Positions 1 to 11,000 of a stretch of DNA of 64,000 nt are shown here, one piece after another (positions within the stretch are counted from its first letter, which is position 1; each line of letters opens with the position of its first letter). The stretch is taken from assembly GCA_905221605.1 (NCBI GenBank), contig CAJNDS010002726.1, forward strand, positions 124,001 through 188,000, given 5' to 3'. The stretch comes from Symbiodinium natans (taxonomy: Eukaryota; Sar; Dinophyceae; Suessiales; Symbiodiniaceae). Below the pieces are notes generated by a model. That model ran no database searches. It saw only the letters and a list, made by a program, of their open reading frames with translations, and was not told where the DNA came from. The translations under genes and the position numbers were made by a program.

Positions 1-7
1 GAGCCAG

Positions 8-43
8 GTACAATCTCAGCTGGTCAACGTGCAGAAGATTGAG
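8..43 (+). CDS. VTWG gene exon 1 (first visible)
   Basis: Reads VQSQLVNVQKIE, the end of one repeat. It follows AG at 6-7. The intron opens with GC at 44. Phase 0 at both ends. The GGDS half of this repeat must lie upstream of the window. Confidence 0.8.
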
Positions 44-1995
44 GCTGCAGACAGGTTTAATTAAAGGGTCGATGGACAGTTTCAGGATGAGTCCGGGAAG
101 CCCAAGGCCACATGTCATCTCCACTGCAAAGGTGGTAGGATGGGGCCAGGCTATGCTGTTTTCTTGGGGGTCCGGGTCCCGCAAGCCAGTCGGTGGTCTT
201 GTGAACAAGGGGGTGTTGGAGAATTTCGGCAGTGATGGCAGTCTGCATTTCGAATCTCAACCCCTGCACATCAAGTCCACAACCTGCAGTCCCAACAACT
301 CACCGGCCTCACCGGCTCAAGAGCCGTGTGCACCTCGGCTCGCCGAAGAGGCTTCCCGGCTTTGAAGAACGAAGGGCGCCCTGCAGCAAGCAAAAGCCAT
401 ACTTCAAATCCGCGGATATCAGGACGTGCTTCGGATTCTGAAAGGACGCCCCACACTGCCGAAGTCCAAAGAAGCCTCATCCCTCGGCCAGCCTGTCAGG
501 TTTCGGCACCTTCACACGCCCAAATGCTTGGCCCGCATAGTTTTGAAGCCTTATAAGCCCAAAATGCTTGGCCCGGATAGTTTTGAAGCTTTATAAGGAA
601 TCTTGAATGAAAGCCCATTATCTCCCCAAGCTTGGTGGTGAAGGCCACATTGCGGGCCTTTGCGGGTATCAAGGCGGACGGTGCTGTGGTAACATGGGGC
701 GACTGGGCCTGCACTTGCTGTGCTGGTTGGTGCGTTGATGCTTATTTCGGCTTGGGGATCTTGTCCGGGGTGTGGGGGGTTCAGGTTGATCCAAGATTAC
801 CAATCTCTGCATGATCACTGTAGGGCTGACTCAGGCTCTGGCTTGTGATGTAGCTGACTTCTCTGCGTAACTCCCAAAGCTGTGTGGTGAGCAATTTAAA
901 CTTTGCTGGGTCGTGTGAGGGGTGTCGAGGTGTTTATGTCTGAGGCCTCGCAAAGCAAGCAGTGCAGTGCATACCTGCCACACGCAGACAGTAGGCCCTG
1001 TTCTGTTAAACCTTCATTCAAGCTCCGAGTCCGCCGCATTCTGAAACTCAGGCCTGAGCCTGAATGACGGCAACTAGCAAGAATGCTCAACGTTCTGCGT
1101 TGCTACAGACCCTTACTCCCTCAATCCGTAATCCCACCTTCTTAGGCGATCCCGTGTCTGGTGGAGACAGCCGCGCAGTGTGTGACAAGCTCACAGACAT
1201 CCAAGGAATTCAGAGTGCCTTTGCTTACGCTGATGCTTTGTGTTGCTGTTGTCTGCTTGGCGGTGCTGGTCTTTGTTCTATGCTATCATGGTATACTTGT
1301 GCCTGAAGAATCCCCTCGCCTCAGCCCCAAGCCCTTCTCTTACATCTGTGCACCGTGAACTGAGAATGCACTGTTGCATGGCGTATTGAGGGCAGTCATG
1401 CCATGGGCAGCTTTACATGCAGGCGGTTTTGCGCTGCCAGCTCGGGGTTTTAGTCGCGGTTTTTTGGCCCCCAATGAGCCCCAGGCACGTCTCGGGCTTT
1501 TGCAGCGCTGCGGAGCGATGGGACCGTGGTTGCATGGGGCTGGGCGAACTCAGGCGTCATGAGCCCGAGTGTCTCAAAGGGCGTACAGCTTTGGGCTAAC
1601 TGCGGCTAACTGGGCTTGATGAAGCCAGGTTTCAAGGGAGTTTGTTTTGGAACGATGTCTCTCTGTGTGTGCGTAGAAGCATCATGGTTTTCGAGACTGA
1701 GGGGCATGAGTTTGTAATTGGTTGGAGGAATGTTGGCTTTCGGCTGTCAGAAGATTCCATGAGCCCTTATTCCCCTTCCTTAGATGTCAAATACCAGATA
1801 CCACTTGCCAAATATCTGAACCGTACTAGTCAGCAGTCATCCCCATCGACTTTTTGGGTCCCACTGGGCCCTGGGTTTAAAGTCTCGATCTCTGGAGGTG
1901 CAGAATGCTTTGGAGAGGCCTAGCTATGCATGGTGAACAGAGTTTAAGGCACCAATTAAGGGGACCACGGGAGACTGGTCTTGAGCCTCAAAACG

Positions 1996-2030
<35 letters not shown>

Positions 2031-5000
2031 CTGTCTACATCGGAGGCGGGAGCAACGCTTCCGTAAGCCACCTCCTCACCGATGTGCAAGTCTCTCGGCC
2101 GGCTCACGTTGATTGCGGCAGTTCTTGTTTCGTGTTCTGCCTTTTCAAGTTTTTTAAGCCGTGGTGATGGAAGTGCAGTATCAGAATCGCGTCCTCAGGC
2201 TGCATGTGTTGGCGTAACCTCTGCATCTGAGCCACCAAAACTCCGGCCTTCCTTTGTCCTTCGCCCGAAAACCCACCACCTCTGCAATGCAACAAAAGGA
2301 GCTGCGCAGCTCCTTTGGCGCCTTTGCTGCCCTCCGGGCAGATGGCCGTGTGGCCAGGGCCTTGGCATTCTTGGCCCTTGGATGTTCCCCTTGGATGTGG
2401 CTGGATGTGGCTGGACGTAATTTTGGTTGAGGGGAAGCTTTGGACGGGGCGCTACGGCAGCCAGAGCATTTTCACTGCCTTGCTCCTGAATTTGAGTGGA
2501 GCTCAGGCTTCAGCTTCAAAGATGGGGGGTCGAGTCCCAGTTGAACTTCCATCGAAGGGCTGACTCATATTCTGTTTGTAAGAGAGCCGGTCCTCAACTC
2601 AAGCCTTTTCCTTTCAGGGGACAATGCTGCCCGGAAAATCAACATTAATCAGCTTATAAGAATTGTTAACAGCCAAGGCACGTGCAGCAGGAGTTCCCGG
2701 GTTCCTCTTCTTATTGTATTTCGCTTCCTCGGCACTGATCGTCATTATGTCAAGTACACATCAGCCCATGCCTGTGCTTCGGCCATTGGTCCGCGTGAGT
2801 CATCTCTCTCGCAAACATCATAGTTGTAGTTCTGCTCAACCTTCGATTTCCAGCATCCGCCCTTGATCAATGGCATGCACTCAACTACCAAACCATTGAC
2901 CCTAAACAGCAACAAGTCCTAAAGGGCGCCCCAAAAACCCATCAGCCGTAAACAGCACTGAGGTCACCTGGGGCTCTCCGGACTACGGCGGCGACACCGT
3001 GGACATGCAGGCCGGTGTTCGAAGGTTGCAGCATGTGGCTCAAGTCTGATAAGTGCAGAGTATCAGGATTGAGTTCATGTTTCCGGTGTTTCTCGCCGAG
3101 GGAGGTAGTAGGATTTCGGGCTTATAAGTTTCAGGGTGATGTTCAGGGTGGGGGCGGGTTGGGTTGGGGTCGACATGCTTTAGAGACTAATGCATCCTGC
3201 TTCGTAACCGACATGCTGCGCTAAGCCAGGATTGGCAACTTTCCACAAGTCCTTTTTGTGCGTCCTCACATTCTGCTCTTTGGACACTACGGTGTGGACT
3301 AGTGGATGGGCAACCCGTTATGTTTGTCAACCTACTAATGCAGACCTCCAACTAGTGATGGTAGTGTATCCCACGAGTGCATCCCACGATAGCGGGAAGT
3401 GTCGCCGGTACAGAAGGAAAACGCTTCCCGGACTGCAGCGACATGTTGCTTGCACTGACAGAATCGTACAGCACCCCAGACGGTGGGCCCCCGCTCCGGC
3501 CCCCCGGCCTCCGTTTTCTGAGGTCGTCCCTCGCCCGGAACAGTCCGGATTTCAAGCACGGAGTCTTTGCATTAGCAGCTCAAGCCGTCACGGGCTGCAA
3601 CTCTAAAACCTGGAAAACCTGAAGCCTGACCAGCCTTCAAGGCACCCCGACAGCTCAAGGCCCAGCAGTGGAAACCATTCCTATACTACCTTTACACGAG
3701 TCCCCAAACCCAAGGGTACAACCTTAGGGGTCCAAGATATGGTCCGATGAGAGTGATGCGCGTTATCTCTCTCTACAAGTGCAAGACATCGCTGGGTTCA
3801 GTGCGAAGGCATGGGCATGGATTTTCACCCTCCGGGCGATTGTTCCTACGCAGTCATTGGTGCCTTTAGCATTCATCCCTGCCTGCCAGACAAACAAAGC
3901 CCACACATTTTTGCAGGATGAGCTTGCGGATGTCGCCAAGATCCATGCATCGCACGCTGCCTTCGCGGCAATCAAGAAGGACCCAGCGCTAGAAGCACTG
4001 CAGTTGCGAGTTGCTCGCTTTATGGCCGCTTTCGCATGGAGGGACCAGACGCTGTGGGCAATGCGGGCATTTGGCATGCCGTGCAACAGGGGGCCGTCGT
4101 TCAATGTTTGTCGAGTCTTTGCCTCAGGATGGAACTGTGGTCACCTGGGGTGGCACGGACCATGGTGGCAACAGCTGCCCGATGCAGGACCGGACTGCGT
4201 TTGGACGTCCTTCCGAGATCCTGCGGATTCTCAGGATGATGGTCAAAATTCTGCAGAAGTCATGCCTTTCAGGGTTAGAGCACGAGCCCCTTGATGCGAG
4301 CGTGGATTCTGTGGCGTTCCATTGAACCAATGAGTCGGTCGTTGGCGGTGGCCTGTAGCAAGCACGCGCCTGCCAGCCATGGCATGGTAGTGGCATGGTT
4401 ATTGGCCTTACGAGGCAGGCAGACATGCATTTTCAGAGGGTCACACATTAGGGTTCGAAGTATGTCATGTGGTCTGAAGCCCATTACGTTCTGAACATGT
4501 TTTTGTTGCATGGCAGTGGGTTCCTGACCTTCCAGAAGCCACTGACCCGTCCCACCCGTCTACATAAATCGCCAACTCCTCTTTCAAGCCCGACGGCTGG
4601 CACTTGCAGGATCAGCTCGTGCAGGTTTCGGAGCGACCTGGCTGAAGGAATGTGATGTTTGTGTAGTACACTTCGTCTCTAGAAGTAGTTTAAGACGGTT
4701 TGGCCTACATGTGCCTCCGCACTTGCAATGAACCACTCTGGAGATTTTCCCTTTCGGTAGTGATAATATCTTGGGGGATGCCACCAGGACGTACCTTTAG
4801 TTTTGTGACGCATGAGCCTATCCTGTGTGTGCATGTGGGTATAAGCGGGTGGTGCGGGTGGTGCGGGTTTGTGGGGTGGCGTGCGTGTGCGTGTGCAGGT
4901 TTTTGTTCGGGGGACGGGGGGGGGGGGGGGGGCTTGCTGCGGTTCGGATAGAGCATCTACTTTGTTCCATAGTGACGCTCCATTCCGATCAGAGTTGGAG

Positions 5001-8000
5001 ATCTAACAAGGCAGGCCCTAGGCACTTATTGAGTAACAGCAGCCGTGAATTTGGCCACCTTCGGCGTAAGCGCGTGCCCAGAATCGGACAGTGTCGGACC
5101 TTGCTTCAACTCTGAAAACTAGCAAGTGAGCCCTATAAGCCGCAAACGACAAATCCAGCCTAAGGGTCTTTTGCACTGTCCGGGCATTCGCCGCCCTCCG
5201 CACTGACGGCAGCGTGGTGACCTGGGGTAGCCTGGCTTTGCGAGGAGGTTTCCGGTGGGTGTAAATACGGTTTTAGATCGGATTGAGGAAAGACTTGGGT
5301 GGATGAAAAGACCGCTGTCGGCGTCGCTATGTGTCGAGACGAGCCCAAGGCAGTCGTTTCAGGGGTGCTGCGGCTTCTTAGGCTTCTGGCATCTTGCTCT
5401 CAGCATGACCACGAGCTGTCGCGAAAGCAGAATCACCCTCAGAATCCCAAGAATCCGCCGGCTTCCGCGTTCGCTAGCCTGGTGGGCTCAACCTCACCGT
5501 TTAGTCCCCTCCCAACCACCGATTCGGCAAATTACTCTGATAGCATCCAAATATTTAGTTTACCAACCTTTGGAACCCTGTTTTTTTTGAGATCTGAGTT
5601 TCCCCACCCCATGCCAAATAAGAAGCAACTGCTGCAAGGATACCCAACCGATGGTGGAGACAGCAGCTACGTGCAGGACCCGAGCGACCCGCCCTTGATT
5701 GTTTCAGCTCGTTGGTTGGAGCACGGCTGGAAACGGAAAACATCAGCAAGCGGTGCGAGTATGCGCGAGTTATTTCACGATCATTTTCAGGGATCCTGAC
5801 ACGAAGAATGATGTCCAGTGAGACAGTGCACACCTAGAACTAGTAATCGCATCTTCAGCAAACCGCATCTTCAGCAAACACCCGGTTCATGGCGGGTGGT
5901 CTGGTTTGCAGCTGGATCTGCGCCATATGGCCGACCCGCTGGCACTAAGCACAGCAAGCGTTCAGGCCTAAGCCGGGCCTAAGCCCCCATCAAGCTACCG
6001 CGCAGGATCAGCTCCAGAACGTGCAGCACATTCAAGGCTTGGGGGCAGTTGGAAGATGATCCAAAGAGCCCCTTTAGGTTTCAAGATTTTGGCGCGAAAA
6101 CCCTTGATGTTTTGACTGCTTGATAATCCCCACGGCCTACACATTGTCAAGGGCATGATCGTGAGGTAATGTGAGGTTGTTGAGCGCAACCTTCGCCTTC
6201 AAGCGGCCTTCGCGGCTTGCCCGTAGCTTCAGCTGCAGAGCGTTTCCGCAGTGTCAGCAGCAAGACGCAGAATGTCAAGAGGGGTTTCCAGAGCCCATTG
6301 TGCAAATCGAGGTCCTAGAGGTCATTAATGTTGTCTCCTGATTAGTGTGACCCCCCCCCCCCCCCCCTCAACAAATGGCTCCCGCGCTTTAGTGTGGGGG
6401 GGGGGGGGGTGAAGGGGCGGGGGCAATTTTGGGGGGGGGGGGGGGGTCTGGCTTTATATGATTTTAAAAGGGATGAGCTCGTATGAATTTAAAAGGGATC
6501 CATATGATTTTAAAAGGGGTGAGACTGTATGAAATAAAAAGGGATCCATACGATTTTAAGAGGGGTGAGTTTATATGAATTTAAAAGGGTTTGTATGATG
6601 TTAAAAGGGATCCACATGATCTTGAAAGGGATGAGTTTAATTGAATTTAAAGGGGATCCATCTATCCCAACCAAGCCAGCCCGCAAAAGAAAATATAATT
6701 CCGGGGGAGCAAACTTTTTATATTATACGGCATTCGGGCAGCTGCTGGACTACCCCCTTTTGAAATTTGATTGCCTGGCCTCGGTACAAAAGAATTTAAT
6801 AAGTAAATCTTAGTTTTGGGGCTGGCCTGGAGACTGAAGATTTCAGGGCCTGACAACCTCAGGCTCAGTTCAGAAGCGATTTCTAGACAACAACGCCATT
6901 CAACAGCCTCGCCGAAATTTTGCATCGCCCGATTTTTTTTAACAATTCCGGGGGTCCTCCTCAAATGGATCCATCTGAATCATTTTTGGGTTTTTTTCAC
7001 CATTCCGGGGGCCCACACTAATCAGGTTGCAGGTCTTAAAGGTCCTGAACCCTATATACAAGCCCTTCAAATGTTTCAGCCCCTAAACGACCCCTGTAGA
7101 CCCGGGGCAGGTAACTTGGCCGCCTTTGCTGCCATCCGCGCGGATGGCCACGTAGTGACCTGGGGCGCCTCCACGCAAAGTCAGGGAATTCAGAGGGGGA
7201 AGTCCCATTGGAAGTCTTCTTCTGGCTTTGAGGGCCTGTCAGGGCTTGTATAGAGTTTTAGGGTCTGGGCTCAGGGTTTCAGAATCTTGGTTTTAGGGAG
7301 TTACTCGCAGGATTTGCGGTTTCTACATTGTGGGCGGAAAGCGTTTGCATCTTGGGCTCACAGAGACGACGTTTGCCTGAAAGAGGGTTTGTGTGCAGGG
7401 GAATGATGGTCAGCTTCAGACAAGAGCCAACTTGGTAACTAATGATACGTCACTGCTACATGCCTTGGATTGTACCATTGTGGGTTGGCCCTTTGCTTGA
7501 CGTTTGGGCCTTAACTTGGCAGTTGGCTGAGGCTATCCTGACTATGGCGGTGACACTTGGCAGACAGGTTTGTCCAAGTGGCATTGCGCAACAAGCTTGG
7601 CTTGACCGACTCAGGGAACTCAACATGGTTTTTCAACTGGGTGGTTTTATTGAGAAGTTACCTTATCCCACCCAAAGAGCGAGAGAGCAAGGACAGTGAG
7701 GCAGTCCAGGAACAGCTCACTGGCGTCTGCCAGCCTCTCGACTGCAATATCAGAGTTGATTGAGGGCTCCTTGGGGCATCTTGGGTTGGGGGGGGGGGGA
7801 ATTTTTCATTTGGCTTCACCCTGCCTAGGTCCGAAAGCACTTCCCATGTCCTCTGATTGGGGGGGGGGGGGGGATCCGAAGGCAATACTTGCCAAGCATT
7901 TCAGGACGTAGACAGAAGCTGTTCTTTGATTGTGCGACGCTACAAGGCTGTACACGTGTAGAGGTATTCCCTGAACTTCCTCTAAAAGTTGTACCATGTT

Positions 8001-11000
8001 GTACCCTCCAAACCGGGTCCAGGCTTGGGGGCCTGAGCTTTCTTACAGAGGGTACTTGACCTCCCCCGTAGGCAAGTTTTTCACAAACGCTTGCGAAGCC
8101 GATGCCAAGGCCCCCCTTAGACTCCTCGACCCAGCTGCTGGGGTTCGGGTGCTTTTTGAGGGTCACTCCCGCCTGCAGAGTACTCCGGCCACTTCTGAGT
8201 TGGGGCCCCGAGAACGCCTGCCCCCAGCAAAAACCTCTTGGACGCTCGAAAACCTCTACAATTTGTTTCCAAGTGGAGCGAAACCCCGAGCCTTCTCAAC
8301 GTTTCTGCTCTGACGTTCAAACGAGGATCACGGCCACGTCTCGGGCCTTTGCAGCGCTCAAGAACGATGGGGCCGTGGTGCTCCTTGCCTTCTGGTTCGG
8401 AGGGTCTTTTGGGCTTCAGGGCCTTCACGGGCTGTAATTAGAGCGGATTCGCGGTTCTCAAATGTTCGAGCTTCTGAGTGCAAGCTTGAGCTTGTTTTTT
8501 GTACTTGCTTTGGTCGGGCTGAGGAACTAGAGAAAGGTTGTGCTCCATAGATGTTCTGTATCACATGATCAGAGCACGTCCTGTGCTGCCACGTGCTACG
8601 TACATTGGGTCCAAGGTCTGTAAATAATACCTACTTTGGGCTATTTGGAGCCTTAGGGTAAGTGTATTCTGTGCATGTTCACGTTAATGTTACCTCCCAA
8701 AACACGAAAATCATTGCAAGCGAGTTGACATGTGGGGCTCCTCCAAGGACGTGGGGCCACGATGCTGAAGGTGGCAACTCGACGTGGGATGTATACCGCA
8801 GGTCTCAGAACCGGGGTTGCTTTAAGGAAGGGCGTCACGAGCGACGTGCTTCGAAGTTGAGACTTTGACATTTCCAAGACATTTGAGCTCGAAAGCTGAA
8901 AAGATTTCAGTGTCACTTCGAAATCCCAACATGTCGAGCTAGAGGTTAGAAAATACGTGAACCTAAGCCGCTCCACTGTTAAAGGTCAAACTTGAAAAAG
9001 TTTCAAACCCCTCAAAGTTCATACTTTTGAAGAGTCAAAAAACTCGAGCTCGAGCGTCTCTTCTCAAACTCAATCTCCAAACTTTCGCGCTAAAAAAAAG
9101 GTGAAAGCTGTAAGTTGGCGCTCGACCATAAGCTTGAAAGATCTGGAGAGTTTCAATTTCGAAGCTCGTTCGAAATAGAAGGTTAGAAGATTCCATGCCC
9201 GTTCGAGTTCGCGAGTTCGAGATTGTGAAGCATGACCAGTTTGCTCCGAGTTTGAGAGATTCCCCGCATTGAACGTTTCGAGTTCCAAAGTTCGAGATGT
9301 TGAAACTTTGAAAGCGAGTCACAACGCCTTTGTCGCTCCTCGCGGGCAAAAGTTTCGTTCGTTCAGCCAGTGCCATGAGTGCGTGAAGAATGTACTTCCA
9401 AGTGGATGAAAGGGGGTTTCGGGTTTAGGGTTTAGCGTTTACCTAGATCACAAACCGGGTTGCACACCCAAGTCCCAATCGAACACCCGAAGCCGTAAAC
9501 CCTCAACTCCGAACCCTATAACTCTATAACCTTAAACCCTGATGTCGGCCCCGGGGAGCTCCGCCGCTACCGATCCGCCTCGGCGGCCTGCAGATGTCAC
9601 GTCGTTGGGACTTGCTTGAGGGTTTCGTTCTGTCTCGCGTCTTTTCGTTTTCGCGTTCACGTGCTGTGTGAACCTTGTGACGCTCAAGATCTTCTTGTCA
9701 AACTTTCCACCTTTCAAACTCGTGCCGGTCGAACTTTCAGGCGAATTTCCAAATTTTTTCCTCAGTATCAAGTGTTTTGTGCTCAGGGGGTGTCAAACGT
9801 CAAAGTTTGAAGCCTGCTTCAATCTCAGAAGGTCTCAACTTTTAAACTCCTGACTGACTTTTTCCGAAAGCCGGTCCCGCGGTGTTTGCTCTCATCCGCA
9901 TGTGGTTGATCTAGAAGTGTCAAACTTTTAGAGTCCCTCTCGCTTCACACGCTCGAGCTCGGGAAATCTGTCAATCTTTCAAGCTCCGAACTTCCGAGCT
10001 CCATGTCGTTCGTCTCTTTCATTCTTCAAAGCTTCAAACTCTCAAGCTCCACAGTACCAACAGTTGTTTTCACATTCCGAACTTTCAATGGTGTTTGCAA
10101 AGAGTACTCGTGACACCTACCGCTCCCTTGCTTCGAGAATGCCAAAGATTCGGTCCTGTTAAAGTGTGGGTTTTCCTGTAAAGCGATGTTGAGTGTGTAG
10201 GTTCTGTAGGCCCCAAAAGAAACCAACTTTTGCATGAGGAAGTTGTGAGCCTAGTGGGAAGCCAAAGGCTGTGCGACTCGGAGATTCGCCACACCCAGGG
10301 TCTAATCCGGCTCCTTCAACTCTAGGGGAGTCCTCCCGAAGAAGCTGAAGTCTGCGACGAGCCAGACTGTTCCATCAGCCTGATCACGGGTGCACCCGTA
10401 TATTTTCCTTGATATACTGGTCTATTTCCTGAACAACCTTTCGATCAACGGCTTCTTGGTTCACTTTTAGACCCTGGAGTCCACGTCTTACCCATGCACG
10501 CGCCTTATAAAATACATTGGCTTTAACCGCTCGCTCGTTTATTCACGTTCTTTCGTTCACACAAAGCCCCATTGGAATCATGCACTGCGTTTATACATGT
10601 TATCGAAGGGCTTTAGCGTGTCGAGGCCCCTTCATGAGCGGAACATGACCATGTCAACCCTGTAACTATCCAGAATCTGAACATCAGCCAACCTGCTCCG
10701 ATTAAAAAGGAAGAGCCATTGAGCCCGGGTGTCGCCCAGGCGACAGCCGCTCCGTCCAGGAGCGTTTGGTTGGCGTTTGCGCTTCTCTGCTTAACCACAT
10801 GTCCTTCATGGCGGCGTTCGCAACCTTGAGGTTCCAATGGCGTCAGACGTTTCAGGATCAAGAGGTTCCTTGAGGGGATTTTTTGGGGTGACAAAGGCTC
10901 TGACAGTACCCTCCCAATGTCCCTGAAGTCCTTGAAGCTGTCCGCAAACCCGATAGCCCCACCTTTGAAGCCTCCAACCATTGCCACAAACCCCGGAATC

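Noticed and set aside
3368-3470. SDGSV...DSGKCRRY as a repeat exon
   Set aside because: Frame is broken by a stop, and exons 7 and 8 join perfectly without it.
6199-6240. QAAFAACP as a VTWG-repeat fragment
   Set aside because: It ends in a stop, and exons 13 and 14 already join in frame across it.
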